A stretch of 64,000 nucleotides of DNA from Buchnera aphidicola (Hyalopterus amygdali) (lineage in GTDB: Bacteria > Pseudomonadota > Gammaproteobacteria > Enterobacterales > Enterobacteriaceae). This document shows, one piece after another, positions 53,289 to 63,576 of this stretch. Made by a program: the position numbers and the translations under genes. Numbering within the stretch: the stretch's first letter is position 1; the number at the start of each line of letters is the position of its first letter. The notes beneath the pieces are model-generated. The model was given only the letters and a program-made list of their open reading frames with translations, was not told where the DNA came from and did not search any database. Location of the stretch: contig NZ_OZ060383.1 of the NCBI RefSeq assembly GCF_964059015.1, positions 124,001 to 188,000 of the forward strand, given 5' to 3'.

Positions 53289-54746
53289 ATGATATTTAAT
53301 CTACAAGAATTAATAGCACTTTCTCCTTTTTTTATTTTAATATTAGCTGTAATAATAGTTATTTTATCTATTGCTTATAATCGAAATCATTTTTCTATTG
53401 CTGTTTTTACTGTTCTCAGTTTAAGTTTAACTATTTTTTCATTATTTTTTTTAATTTTAATTGTTCCTATTAATATAACTAGTTTAGTTTATATTACTAA
53501 GCGTTCTATTTTATATATTAGTATGATCATTGTTTCTAGTCTTTCTAGCTGCATTTTTGCTTATCGGTGGTTATCAAGATATTCTTCTAATAAAGAAGAA
53601 TTTTATTTATTAATGTTACTTTCAACATTGGGTGCTATTTCTTTAACTATTTCTAATCATATGTCATCTGTATTTATTAGTATTGAATTAATGTCTTTAC
53701 CAATTTTTGGTTTAATTGCTTATTCTCAGTCTTACAAACACGCTTTAGAAGCATCATTTAAATATCTTATTTTATCTGGTGTAACTTCTTCTTTTTTATT
53801 GCTTGGTATTTCATGGATATATGCTATTTTTGGTAATCTTAATTTTTTATCTATAAATCAATTTTTTTCTTCTTTATTAGATGGTGAGAAAATAATAGTA
53901 TTATTTGGCGTTATTATGATGTTAATGGCTTTTCTCTTTAAATTATCTGTAGTTCCTTTCCATTTATGGGTGGGTGATATTTATCAAGGTTCTCCTTCAT
54001 CTGTTTTGTCTTTTTTTTCCGTTTCTGGAAAAATTGCTATTTTTAGTTTATTATTTTATTTTTTTTCGAATTTTTATATTTTTAATAATAAAATCATATT
54101 TTTAATATTGTCATTAATTAGTTTTTTTTCAATTTTGATTGGTAATTTAATGGCTATATTTCAAAAAAACATTAAAAGATTTTTTGGGTATTCATCTATA
54201 TCACAAATAGGTTATTTATTAACAATATTACTTGTATCAAAAAATCAGAATTTTTTTTCTTTTCAGACAAGTAGTATTTTTCTATTGAATTATTTGTTTG
54301 CCAATATAGCATATTTTGGTTTTATTAGTTTATTTTCTTATTCATCTGATCATGATATAGATGTGATTGATTCATATAGGGGTTTGTTTTGGTCTCAACC
54401 TCTTTTATCTACCATGATAACTATTGTTTTACTTTCTTTAGCCGGATTTCCTATAACTTTAGGATTTATTGCTAAGTTTTCTATTTTTTCTATTATTTTA
54501 AAAAATCATTTATGGGCACTTGGCTTTTCATTTTTAATTGGTACAATATTGGGATTTTATGGATATTTAAGATTAATTATTAATATGTATTTAAGTGTAT
54601 GTAATTCGTCATTTCATAATGTCAAACTCTCTCGTTCGTGGTTATATACTCCTTCTGGAATGTTAATATTTTTTTTTAGCACAATGTTATTGTTATTCGG
54701 ATTATATCCTAATCCATTAATACATTTGATAAAATTAGCTCAATAA
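53289..54746 (+). CDS. nuoN: NADH-quinone oxidoreductase subunit N
   Basis: Third antiporter-like subunit, 485 residues, matching the E. coli length. Starts MIFNLQELIALSPFF. Conserved: SIELMSLPIFGLIAYS (Glu near residue 133), FKLSVVPFHLWVGDIYQGSPSSVLSFFSVSGKIAIF (about 217-252), and KRFFGYSSISQIGYLL. The gene ends the nuo operon; after it comes a 70-base spacer and the unrelated alx gene on the same strand. Confidence 0.97.
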   Translation: MIFNLQELIALSPFFILILAVIIVILSIAYNRNHFSIAVFTVLSLSLTIFSLFFLILIVPINITSLVYITKRSILYISMIIVSSLSSCIFAYRWLSRYSSNKEEFYLLMLLSTLGAISLTISNHMSSVFISIELMSLPIFGLIAYSQSYKHALEASFKYLILSGVTSSFLLLGISWIYAIFGNLNFLSINQFFSSLLDGEKIIVLFGVIMMLMAFLFKLSVVPFHLWVGDIYQGSPSSVLSFFSVSGKIAIFSLLFYFFSNFYIFNNKIIFLILSLISFFSILIGNLMAIFQKNIKRFFGYSSISQIGYLLTILLVSKNQNFFSFQTSSIFLLNYLFANIAYFGFISLFSYSSDHDIDVIDSYRGLFWSQPLLSTMITIVLLSLAGFPITLGFIAKFSIFSIILKNHLWALGFSFLIGTILGFYGYLRLIINMYLSVCNSSFHNVKLSRSWLYTPSGMLIFFFSTMLLLFGLYPNPLIHLIKLAQ

Positions 54747-54816
54747 ATATTATTAATTAATATAATCATTTAATAATTATTTTTTATTTACTATTTTTTT
54801 GGTTTTAATTATATTA

Positions 54817-55707
54817 ATGTACAAAAAATATTTTAATATAAAAAAAATAAGTTTCTTTAAAAGTTATTTTTTTTGTTATATCTATATATTTTTACTATTT
54901 ATTTTAATATTTTGGTATTTTGTTTATTGCCATCAAGGTATGCAAATAGCCAATGAAAATATTATTTGTTTTTTAACTAGCTATTTGTTGGAAATTTTAC
55001 TTTCAATTGATAATGTTTTTGCATGGTTTCTTATTTTTAAATTTTTTAAAATACCTCTTATTTATCAAAAAAAAGTTTTATTATATGGTTTATGGGGGGC
55101 TTTAATTTTCCGTTCTATTTTTTCTTTCTTTGGATTTTTTTTATTTATTAAGTGGAGTTGGATTTTATATTTTTTTGGCATATTTTTTATATATACTAGT
55201 GTAAAAATTATTTTTTGCCGCCATGAAGAACTTAATAATAAAGAAGATAATATAAAATTTCTATGGATTTATAAATTTTTTCGGGTAACTAGAAATATTG
55301 ATAACGAAAAATTTTTTGTAAAAATAGAAAAAAAATTATTTGTTACACCTTTGTTTATATCTTTAATTCTTATAGAGTTTAGTGATATTATTTTTTCAGT
55401 AGATAGTATTCCTGCTATTTTCTCTATTACTCATAATTTTTTCATTATTTTTTTTGCAAATTTTTTTGCAGCTATATGTTTAAGATCTATGTATTTATTT
55501 ACATCAAATTTAATAAAAAATTTTCCTTTAATACAATATGCTTTACCAACTATTTTAGTTTTTCTTGGATTTAAAATACTAATAGAAAAATTTTTTAGTA
55601 TTTCAATTTTTCTGACTTTAAGTGTTATAATAACAATATTAATTGCTGCATTTTTATTAAATATAATTTTTAATTATAAAAATTTTAATAACATATATAA
55701 AAAATAA
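54817..55707 (+). CDS. alx: TerC/Alx family inner-membrane protein
   Basis: Polytopic membrane protein, 296 residues from ATG 54817 (E. coli Alx 321); an in-frame TTG at 54799 is less likely. Family acidic motifs are intact: LSIDNVFAW (near residue 70) and EFSDIIFSVDSIPAIFSIT (near 200), together with FFANFFAAICLRSMYLF. E. coli Alx is linked to manganese export and pH response, and TerC-family proteins are thought to transport metal ions. I see no riboswitch; the spacer to nuoN is only 70 bases. Orthology to Alx is well supported by alignment of the middle region, less so at the N terminus. Confidence 0.88.
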   Translation: MYKKYFNIKKISFFKSYFFCYIYIFLLFILIFWYFVYCHQGMQIANENIICFLTSYLLEILLSIDNVFAWFLIFKFFKIPLIYQKKVLLYGLWGALIFRSIFSFFGFFLFIKWSWILYFFGIFFIYTSVKIIFCRHEELNNKEDNIKFLWIYKFFRVTRNIDNEKFFVKIEKKLFVTPLFISLILIEFSDIIFSVDSIPAIFSITHNFFIIFFANFFAAICLRSMYLFTSNLIKNFPLIQYALPTILVFLGFKILIEKFFSISIFLTLSVIITILIAAFLLNIIFNYKNFNNIYKK

Positions 55708-55768
55708 TAAAATATTAGATATTAATATCTAAATAAATTCTTTATTTGATTTAAATAAGTAAAAAGAT

Positions 55769-57009
55769 ATGCATAAAAAAAATTACACATTTTCTCAATG
55801 GATGAAGTATTTAGAAAACTTTGATACAAAGAAGAGAGAAAATCTTTTCCAACTGAAAATTATTGCAAAAAAATTAAATTTACTATCTTCAAAAGCGTTT
55901 TTTTTCATTGTCGGAGGAACTAATGGAAAAGGAACAACTTGTTCAATGCTGGAAACAGTATTATTAGATTCGGGATATAAAGTAGGATTATATAGTTCTC
56001 CACATCTTATACATTATAAAGAACGCATTAGAATTAATGGATTATATCTAAATAAGAATGAGCATATTTTTTCATTTTTAACAATAGAATCTATGAGAAA
56101 TAATATTTCCCTAACTTATTTTGAATTTGTTACACTTTCAGCATTATTTTTATTTAATCAATATTCTCTAGATATTATAATACTAGAAGTAGGTTTAGGT
56201 GGACGATTAGATGCGACTAATATTATAGATGCAGATTTATCTATTATTACTAACATAGGAATTGATCATACTTCTTTTTTAGGTAGTAATCGCTATAGTA
56301 TTGGTCGTGAAAAATCAGGTATTTTTAGGAAAGGAAAAATTGCAGTTATTGGAGAGAAAGACATCCCCTACTCTGTTGAAGAGGTAGCTAAAGAAAAAAA
56401 AACAATATTAAAAAAAATTCATGTAGATTGGTTTTGGAAAAAAAAAATATTAATTCATGGGAATTCATTCATTCAAATATTCAATTATATAAATTGCCTA
56501 TTCCGAAAATACCATTATCTAATGTAGCAATTGCCTTATCTGCTTTGTTTTATTCAGGTTTAAAAATTAAATTACATAAATTAAACAATGCTATTTCTAA
56601 TATTCAATTAGCTGGTAGATTTCAAATAATTTCTAGTTCTCCTTTTATAATTCTTGATGTTGCACATAATGTTCATGCTGCATTATATCTTGCAAAAAAA
56701 ATTGATGAAATAAATAGCAAGAAAAAAAAAATATATGCAATTTTTGGAATCTCGAAAGACAAAGATATTTTAGGTATTTTTAGAGTCTTAAATAAAAAAA
56801 TTTATTATTGGTATGTTGCGGGTTTAAAAACAAATCGTGCTGCCGATATTGAGGATTTAAAAAAAATTTTGATTTTTAATAATATATTATTCTTTAAAAA
56901 TATTTATGATGCTTGGAAATCTATTCAAAAAGTGGTTACTAAAAATGATATTATTTTGATTTTTGGTTCTTTTTTTACTGTTTCTGAATTTATGTCTATA
57001 AAAGAATAG
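55769..57009 (+). CDS. folC: Folylpolyglutamate/dihydrofolate synthase, split by an A10 frameshift
   Basis: Adds glutamates to folates. The first frame (55769 to about 56446) holds the ATP-binding loop GGTNGKGTTCSMLE (near residues 48-61), GLYSSPHLIHYKERIRING, and ILEVGLGGRLDATNI with IGIDHTSFLG. The second frame, from about 56447 to 57009, continues with LAGRFQIISSSPFIILDVAHN and ends IFGSFFTVSEFM. The frames cross exactly at the ten-A tract 56438-56447; one added A gives a continuous 413-residue protein (E. coli 422). Unshifted, the first frame stops at 56527 after an unrelated tail. Conservation downstream argues against an old pseudogene. Confidence 0.85.
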
Positions 57010-57043
57010 TACATTATTTTTTTAAAATAGTTTTGGAAAATTT

Positions 57044-57501
57044 ATGTGTTTAATAGATTATTTTTTTTTTCTATTATTTTTATTTCTTTTTGTTTTGGAT
57101 TATTTCGTGGTTGCATAAAAGAATTAATTTCTTGTTTTTTTTATTTTTTTATTATTTATTTCTTTATTAATTATTTCTATTTTAGTTCTTTTTATTTTAA
57201 AATATCAAAAAATTTTATTGAAAAAAAATTTTTTTTGATGATTTTAATTTATTTTTTTTTATTTATTTTAAAGTTTTTTTTAAATTATTTTTTTAAAAAT
57301 TTTTTTATCATAATTGGGCTATCATATTTAAATATTTTTTTAGGAGGTATATTTGGTTTATTTCGTGGTGTTTTATTGATTTTTTTTCTTTACTTTTTTA
57401 TTTTTTATTTTGATTGTTTATTTCATTTAAGTTATTTAAAAAATTCTTTATTTACTAATTTTTTTTTAAATATCAAAGATCATTTATTATTAAATATATA
57501 A
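57044..57501 (+). CDS. cvpA: CvpA-family membrane protein, probable T10 frameshift near the start
   Basis: Inner-membrane protein of the CvpA family (E. coli 162 residues; linked to colicin V production and bile/envelope tolerance). ATG 57044 with GGA upstream reads MCLIDYFFF, matching E. coli MVWIDYAII, but then leaves frame. The rest (SIIFISFCFGLFRGCIKELIS onward) is in another frame. One extra T in the ten-T run 57061-57070 joins them into 152 residues with the same spacing as E. coli up to the RG at residues 22-23. Alternatively translation starts at GTG 57046, making a 151-residue protein with a different N terminus. Strongly hydrophobic, with four predicted spans. Confidence 0.7.
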
Positions 57502-57525
57502 TAATTAAATAATTTTTTCTAAATG

Positions 57526-57558
57526 CTAAGCACATTAATATAGATATAGTGTGCTTAG
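57526..57558. terminator. Hairpin between convergent cvpA and prs
   Basis: Perfect 9-base arms CTAAGCACA (57526-57534) and TGTGCTTAG (57550-57558), extended inward by a G-U and two A-U pairs, in the 83-base gap between the converging genes. Neither side has a strong U-run, so the efficiency is uncertain; it probably serves as a shared terminator. Confidence 0.6.
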
Positions 57559-57584
57559 GATTATTATAATTAATGTAAATAAAG

Positions 57585-58532
57585 TTAATGTTCAAACATA
57601 GCTGAAATAGATTCTTCATTGCTAATACGTCTTATAGCTTCTGCTAGCATACCTGCTAATGTTAAACTTCTTACATTTGGTAATAGTCTAATTTTTTCTT
57701 GTAATGGAATCGTATCACATACAACAACTTCATCAATTACGGATTTTTTTAAATTTTCAAATGCTTTTCCAGAAAAAATAGGGTGTGTAGCATATGCAAA
57801 AACTCTTTTGGCCCCTCTTTCTTTTAAAGCCTCTGCTGCTTTACATAATGTCCCACCTGTATCGATGATATCGTCAACTAAAATACAATCTCTATTTGCT
57901 ACATCACCAATAATATGCATGATTTGGGAAATATTAGGACGAGGTCTTCTTTTATCGATAATTGCCATATCAGTATCATAAAGAAGTTTAGCAATAGCTC
58001 GAGCTCTTACTACTCCACCTATATCTGGTGATACAACAATTGGATTTTTTAGTTCTCTTTGCAACATATCTTCTAAAAGAATCAAACTACCGAATACATT
58101 ATCTACAGGTACATCAAAAAATCCTTGTATTTGTTCTGCATGAAGATCAACTGTTAAAACACGATCTACTCCAATACTAGATAAAAAATCAGCTACTACT
58201 TTAGCAGTAATTGGAACACGTGCTGATCTTACGCGTCGATCTTGACGAGAATATCCAAAATAAGGAATTACTGCTGTAATTCTTCCGGCTGACGCTCTTC
58301 TTAATGCGTCTACCATGACAACTAATTCCATAATATTATCATTAGTAGGTGAACACGTAGATTGAATTATAAAAACATCGCTACCTCTAACATTTTCATT
58401 TATTTGAACACTAATTTCACCATCACTAAATCGACCCACATTAGCTTTTCCTAAGTTTATATAAAGTCGATGTGCAATAAATTTTGCTAATTTGGGAATA
58501 GAATTTCCAGCAAATAATTTCATGTCTGGCAT
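57585..58532 (-). CDS. prs: Ribose-phosphate pyrophosphokinase
   Basis: Makes phosphoribosyl pyrophosphate, precursor of nucleotides, histidine, tryptophan and NAD. ATG 58532 gives 315 residues, identical in length to E. coli, beginning [15 protein letters not shown] lies 6 bases upstream. Motifs: [40 protein letters not shown], the PRPP loop [11 protein letters not shown] (near residue 220), and a C terminus [11 protein letters not shown]. This is one of the most conserved proteins of the window. The gene follows ispE on the same strand. Confidence 0.99.
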   Translation of the reverse strand: MPDMKLFAGNSIPKLAKFIAHRLYINLGKANVGRFSDGEISVQINENVRGSDVFIIQSTCSPTNDNIMELVVMVDALRRASAGRITAVIPYFGYSRQDRRVRSARVPITAKVVADFLSSIGVDRVLTVDLHAEQIQGFFDVPVDNVFGSLILLEDMLQRELKNPIVVSPDIGGVVRARAIAKLLYDTDMAIIDKRRPRPNISQIMHIIGDVANRDCILVDDIIDTGGTLCKAAEALKERGAKRVFAYATHPIFSGKAFENLKKSVIDEVVVCDTIPLQEKIRLLPNVRSLTLAGMLAEAIRRISNEESISAMFEH

Positions 58533-58594
58533 AAACAACCTTGTTTTTTTATTTTTTTAAATTATTAACATAATTTATGTAAAGTAAAATACTT

Positions 58595-59476
58595 TTAATA
58601 ATCAACAAACTGTATTTTTTTTTCGTGTAAAATACGATGTAATGGAGAAATATTAACACTTTTTGCAATAAAACCTTGTACATTTTTCGGAAGTAAAGAA
58701 TATATTTTTTGTGCAGATATTTTATCATTAAATTCTGAAAATACGCATGATCCTGTTCCAGTAATACGAGAAGGTGCATAAGTAGATAATATAGAAAGTA
58801 ATTTTTTTATTTTTTTAATTTTTGTTTTAGCAATACTTTCAAAATCATTACGAAATGGTGATGTTAATAAATCTTTAATGGTTTTTTTTTGTGTACCTTG
58901 TTTTAAAGAATAGCTAGAAAACATATTTTTTGTTAATATTGGAATATTAGGATAAACAATTAAATACCATTTTTCCTTTGTATGTATTGGATGTAGAATT
59001 TCTCCTATTCCTTCAACAATTGTAGTTTTTCCCATAATAAAAGCTGGTATGTCTGCACCTATTTTTAGGCTTAATAATGCTAATTCTTTTAATGTAAATT
59101 TTATATCCCATAAATTATTTAATACAATTAGTGCTGTTGCGGCATTAGATGAACCACCACCTAATCCACTACCTATAGGTATTTTTTTATTTAAAAATAT
59201 TTTTGCTCCAAAATTAGAAGATTTTTTTTTTCTACAGTATAATGCTTGTTCTTTTAACAATTTAGCTGCGGTAATTATGCTATTTTCTTTGTTTAAAAGA
59301 GAATTATGTTCATTAAATAATTCAATAGTTCCTTTTTTGTTTGGAATTATTTTTAATGTATCACCATAATTAATAAATTGAAATAAACTTTGTATATAGT
59401 GATATTTATCTGAACGCATACCAGTTACATAAAGAAACAAATTAATTTTTGCAGGAGATGGCCATGTATATATCAT
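58595..59476 (-). CDS. ispE: 4-diphosphocytidyl-2-C-methyl-D-erythritol kinase
   Basis: MEP-pathway kinase of the GHMP family. 293 residues (E. coli 283). N terminus MIYTWPSPAKINLFLYVTG. The phosphate-binding loop is PIGSGLGGGSSNAATAL (about residues 97-113), with LKIGADIPAFIMG near 145 and TGTGSCVFSEF in the C-terminal half. It is 62 bases upstream of prs, as in E. coli, where ispE and prs are adjacent. lolB, the next E. coli gene on the other side, is missing here. ispH elsewhere in the window acts in the same pathway. Confidence 0.96.
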   Translation of the reverse strand: MIYTWPSPAKINLFLYVTGMRSDKYHYIQSLFQFINYGDTLKIIPNKKGTIELFNEHNSLLNKENSIITAAKLLKEQALYCRKKKSSNFGAKIFLNKKIPIGSGLGGGSSNAATALIVLNNLWDIKFTLKELALLSLKIGADIPAFIMGKTTIVEGIGEILHPIHTKEKWYLIVYPNIPILTKNMFSSYSLKQGTQKKTIKDLLTSPFRNDFESIAKTKIKKIKKLLSILSTYAPSRITGTGSCVFSEFNDKISAQKIYSLLPKNVQGFIAKSVNISPLHRILHEKKIQFVDY

Positions 59477-59765
59477 TTATAATGTTTTTTTTATATTAAT
59501 ATTAGTTAAAATTATACTGAAAAATGTTAAAAATGATATAATCATTTTATTTAAAAAAATCTGTTTTTTAAAAGTAAATAAAAAAATATCTTCTTAATTA
59601 TATTAAAATATATTGTATTTTTTATAGATAAAATCTATTTTTTTTAAAAATATGAAATATTTAGTACAAGTATTTTTTTAATGAAATTATTCGTATGATA
59701 TAATTTTTACTTTTTTTAAGTAACAGAAATAATTTTAAGATAGATTGTGAATAGGATAATATTTT
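59477..59765. other. Spacer where lolB and hemA stood in the ancestor
   Basis: 289 bases between divergent ispE and prfA. In E. coli lolB and hemA occupy this interval. No frame here shows similarity to either, and the bases are nearly all A/T. An AGGA close to 59755 serves prfA. The remainder looks like eroded spacer plus the two promoters, which I cannot place exactly. Confidence 0.5.
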
Positions 59766-60851
59766 ATGAATTCATCTATTTTTAATAAATTAAAAAATTT
59801 AAAGCATCGTTATGAAGAACTTGAAATAATGCTTTCTCAGAAAGATATTATATTAAATCAAGAAAAATTTAAAAAATTATCTCAAGAATATTTAAAAATT
59901 TCTGAAATTGTAAAAAATTTCATTGAATGGGAAAAATTGCAAATTGATATTGAAAATATTAGTTCTTTGTTTAATGATGCAGAAATGCATGATATAGCCC
60001 AGGAAGAGTTAGATATAGTAAAAAATAAAAAAAAAAATTTGGAAGAAAATATAAAAATATTATTGATTCCTATAGATCCTAGTGATCAACATAGTTGCTT
60101 TATTGAAATTAGAGCAGCAACAGGTGGAGATGAATCCTCAATTTTTGCCAGCGAATTATTTAGAATGTATATGCGTTATGCTGAAAATTGCATGTGGAAA
60201 ACAGAAATAATGAGTTTAAGTGAGAATGAACGAGGTGGTTTTAAAGAAATAATAGCTAAAATTACAGGAAAGGGTGCTTGTGGTCGATTAAAATTTGAAT
60301 CTGGAGGACATCGTGTTCAAAGAGTGCCTGAAACGGAATCTCAAGGTAGAATTCATACATCAACTTGTACTGTAGCTATTATGCCAGTTAGACCTATAAC
60401 TGAAAAAGAAGAAATTAAAAATTCTGATTTAAAAATTGATACTTTTCGTTCTTCTGGAGCTGGCGGTCAACACGTAAATACTACTGATTCTGCAATTCGT
60501 ATCACGCATATTCCGACTGGTAATGTAGTAGAATGCCAAGATGAAAGATCACAACATAAAAATAAAGCTAAAGCTTTATCTATTTTATCTGCTCGTGTAT
60601 ATGCTAATCAATTAGCTAAAAATAAACAAGAAAATTGCTTTATAAGACGAAATTTATTAGGGAGTGGTGAAAGATCAGATAGAAATAGAACATATAATTT
60701 TCCTCAGAATAGAATTACAGATCATAGGATTAATTATACTATATATAAATTAGATGAAGTTTTACAAGGTAAATTAGACTTACTTATTAAACCAATAATG
60801 CGAGAATATCACGCAGACATGCTGTCTTCTTTATCTAAATTTAAACTATGA
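59766..60851 (+). CDS. prfA: Peptide chain release factor 1
   Basis: Recognises UAA and UAG and triggers peptide release. 361 residues (E. coli 360). The hydrolytic GGQ motif is in [17 protein letters not shown] (near residues 234-236). The stop-codon PAT-type tripeptide region lies before it in [19 protein letters not shown]. An eleven-A tract at 60027-60037 remains in frame. It overlaps prmC by four bases (ATGA), which makes sense because PrmC methylates the GGQ glutamine of this protein. Confidence 0.98.
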   Translation: MNSSIFNKLKNLKHRYEELEIMLSQKDIILNQEKFKKLSQEYLKISEIVKNFIEWEKLQIDIENISSLFNDAEMHDIAQEELDIVKNKKKNLEENIKILLIPIDPSDQHSCFIEIRAATGGDESSIFASELFRMYMRYAENCMWKTEIMSLSENERGGFKEIIAKITGKGACGRLKFESGGHRVQRVPETESQGRIHTSTCTVAIMPVRPITEKEEIKNSDLKIDTFRSSGAGGQHVNTTDSAIRITHIPTGNVVECQDERSQHKNKAKALSILSARVYANQLAKNKQENCFIRRNLLGSGERSDRNRTYNFPQNRITDHRINYTIYKLDEVLQGKLDLLIKPIMREYHADMLSSLSKFKL

Positions 60852-61675
60852 ATATAAATCTGTGGTTGGATAAATCTACTAAAATATTAGCTCATCTTGA
60901 TAATCCTCGGTATGAAGCAGAATTATTATTAAGTCATTTTTTAAAATGTACACGTATTACAATCATGACTTCTGATAAAATTATTTTAAGCAAAAAACAA
61001 TGTCAAAATTTAAATACTCTTGTTTATCGCCGATCTATAGGAGAACCTCTAGCTTATATTACTGGTCAAAAAGAGTTTTGGTCTTTACCTTTATGTGTTT
61101 CATACCAAACTCTTATTCCTAGACCGGATAGTGAAATTTTAATAGAAAAAATTTTATCTAGAATAGATAAAAATTTTAGATGTATTCTTGATTTAGGAAC
61201 CGGTTGTGGTGCAATTGCTTTATCTTTAGCGAGTATTTGTTCTAGATGGAATATTGTTGGTGTTGATAATTCTAACGAAGCTCTTAAAATAGCGAAGATT
61301 AATCAATTAAAATTCAATTTTAAAAATGTTAATTTTTTTTATAGTAATTGGTTTTCAAATATAAACAAGAAGTTTCATGTTATTGTAAGCAATCCTCCAT
61401 ACGTTGATATCAAAGAATTAGGTATGCTTAAAAAAGATCTTTTTTTTGAGCCATTTAATGCGTTGATTTCTAAAAAAAATGGACTATTAGATATTAATTG
61501 GATTATACAAAAATCAAGTCAATATTTATTTCATGGAGGTTGGTTATTTATTGAGCACGGATGGAAACAAAAATTGCAGGTGCAGTATTTATTTAAAAAA
61601 TATAATTTTTTCTACATAGAATCTTATAAAGATTATGGAGGTAATGATCGTATTACTATTGGTAAAAAAAAATAG
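60848..61675 (+). CDS. prmC: Release-factor glutamine N5-methyltransferase
   Basis: Methylates the glutamine of GGQ in release factors. 275 residues (E. coli 277). The S-adenosylmethionine motif [17 protein letters not shown] (about residues 113-129) and the catalytic NPPYVD (about 183-188) are intact, as are [13 protein letters not shown] and LIPRPDSE. Overlap with prfA indicates an operon. Formerly named hemK. Confidence 0.97.
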   Translation: MNINLWLDKSTKILAHLDNPRYEAELLLSHFLKCTRITIMTSDKIILSKKQCQNLNTLVYRRSIGEPLAYITGQKEFWSLPLCVSYQTLIPRPDSEILIEKILSRIDKNFRCILDLGTGCGAIALSLASICSRWNIVGVDNSNEALKIAKINQLKFNFKNVNFFYSNWFSNINKKFHVIVSNPPYVDIKELGMLKKDLFFEPFNALISKKNGLLDINWIIQKSSQYLFHGGWLFIEHGWKQKLQVQYLFKKYNFFYIESYKDYGGNDRITIGKKK

Positions 61676-61822
61676 TATATTTATTGATTATTTTTTTAAA
61701 ATATTCAATATATTTTTTATTTTAAAAAAAAATAAATTTTACATTATTATAAAATATATATTAATATGTACACTTATCTAATTTTAATTTTTTGCTATCT
61801 AAAAATATTACTATAAAAAAAT

Positions 61823-62632
61823 ATGAAATATTCTCCAAAAATTGATTTTTCTAAGTTATCTCTTCTTGAGTCCGTAATTGCTACTTCTCAAGTTATTCGA
61901 GATGATTTTCCTACAAATTCTGTAGTTTCTGATTTAGATAATAAAATTAAAGAAGCAAAATCCTATATTGCATCTGAAAGTCAACCAAATTTACAACTAA
62001 AAAAGTTATTAACGCTATTTTATGAGAATTGGAATTTTGGTGCTGCAAGTGGTATTTACAAACTTTCAGACGTATTATGGATTGATAATGTTTTAAGAAC
62101 TCGAAAAGGGACTGCAGTTTCTTTAGGTATTATTTTTTTGCATATTGCTAAAGAATTGCAATTACCATTAAATCCTGTAGTCTTTCCGACGCAATTAATC
62201 CTAAGGGCAGATTGGGTTAATCAAAAAAAATGGTTAATTAATCCGTTTAATGGTGATATTTTGGATCAACATACTCTAGAAGTCTGGTTAAAGGGAAACA
62301 TTAGTCCTACTGCAGAATTATATGAAAATGATTTATATAAGTCCGAATCTATTACTGTTTTGCGTAAAATGTTGGATACATTAAAATTAGCCCTAATGGA
62401 AGAAAAAAAAATGGAACTAGCATTAAATGTTAGCAACTTACTTCTACAAATTAATCCAAATGATCCATATGAAATTCGTGATAGAGGACTAATATATTCG
62501 CATTTAGAATGTAATCATGTTGCTTTAACAGATTTAATTTATTTTGTAGAACATTGTCCAGAAGATCCAATTAGCGAAATTATTAAGGTACAAATTCATT
62601 CTATTGAACAAAAAAAAACAATTTTACATTAG
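61823..62632 (+). CDS. sirB1: SirB1 (YchA), transglutaminase-like/TPR protein
   Basis: 269 residues, the same as E. coli SirB1. The N-terminal half has a SirB1/transglutaminase-like domain with WIDNVLRTRKGTAVSLGIIF and NPVVFPTQLILRADW. The C-terminal half has a TPR-like stretch (INPNDPYEIRDRGLIYSHLE). Its biochemical role is not established. In E. coli it follows prmC and sirB2 (ychQ); sirB2 is absent here, replaced by a 147-base spacer with no recognisable frame. Retention in a minimal genome suggests a useful function. Confidence 0.93.
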   Translation: MKYSPKIDFSKLSLLESVIATSQVIRDDFPTNSVVSDLDNKIKEAKSYIASESQPNLQLKKLLTLFYENWNFGAASGIYKLSDVLWIDNVLRTRKGTAVSLGIIFLHIAKELQLPLNPVVFPTQLILRADWVNQKKWLINPFNGDILDQHTLEVWLKGNISPTAELYENDLYKSESITVLRKMLDTLKLALMEEKKMELALNVSNLLLQINPNDPYEIRDRGLIYSHLECNHVALTDLIYFVEHCPEDPISEIIKVQIHSIEQKKTILH

Positions 62633-62649
62633 ATAATGATATTTATATT

Positions 62650-63456
62650 TTATCCTAAATTAATTTTTTTATGTTTATGTTGTCTTTCTAAAAATAATGT
62701 TTCAATTTTTTTTTGAATCGAAATATCTATTTTTTTTCCTTCTAAATAATCGTCAATTTCATTATATTTTATACCTAAAACATATTCGTCTTCTTGTTGT
62801 GGTTTTTTATCTTCAAGATCAGCTGTTGGTTTTTTTAGGTATAAATGTTTAGGACAATTTAGTTTTTTTAACAACAATCTTCCCTGTCTTTTATTTAATT
62901 TAGAAATTAAATTAACATCTGTCGCATTATCTCCGTGTTTAGTAAAAAATCCTGTAATAATTTCTGATGCATTGCTTGTTCCTATAACTAATCCATTTTT
63001 AACAGCAGCAACACTATATTGTACTTTCATTCTTTCTCTTGCTTTTTCATTTCCTTTAATATAATCTGAAATTTCTATTCCTCCTTTCTTTAAAGATATT
63101 TCGCTGCTTAAAACTGAATTTTTAATATTGATAAAAAAAACTTGATCTGGATTTATAAAGTTAATTGCATCTTGACAATCTTTTTCATCTAATTGTTTGC
63201 CATATGGTAATCGTAATGCAATACATTGATAAAAATTTTTTTTTGTTTCTTGTCGTAGTTCATTGATTGATAATTGACATATTTTTCCAGTTAAAGTAGA
63301 GTCTTGTCCTCCACTAATGCCAACTATTAATGATTTTATATGAATATTTTGAATTAAATATTTTTTTAAAGATTGAATACGATGAGATATTTCTTTTTCT
63401 GGTACAATTATTGATTGTACGCCTAATAATTCAATAATTTTTTTTTGTAAGTTCAT
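62650..63456 (-). CDS. nadE: NH3-dependent NAD synthetase
   Basis: Amidates nicotinate adenine dinucleotide to NAD, using ATP and ammonia. 268 residues (E. coli 275). The ATP-pyrophosphatase loop SGGQDSTL lies at about residues 48-55, with [19 protein letters not shown] near 156-174 and [15 protein letters not shown] near 210-224. It is convergent with sirB1 (17 bases apart) and divergent from ackA. NAD from this step feeds complex I. Confidence 0.97.
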   Translation of the reverse strand: MNLQKKIIELLGVQSIIVPEKEISHRIQSLKKYLIQNIHIKSLIVGISGGQDSTLTGKICQLSINELRQETKKNFYQCIALRLPYGKQLDEKDCQDAINFINPDQVFFINIKNSVLSSEISLKKGGIEISDYIKGNEKARERMKVQYSVAAVKNGLVIGTSNASEIITGFFTKHGDNATDVNLISKLNKRQGRLLLKKLNCPKHLYLKKPTADLEDKKPQQEDEYVLGIKYNEIDDYLEGKKIDISIQKKIETLFLERQHKHKKINLG

Positions 63457-63576
63457 TTGGATTTATATATTCTTTATTTTTAATATTATCTTTTTTTATT
63501 AAGTAATGTATTATATATTAAAAAGAAAAAATTCAAAAGATTGCATTAAAATATAATTTTTTTAAAAAAATAATAA

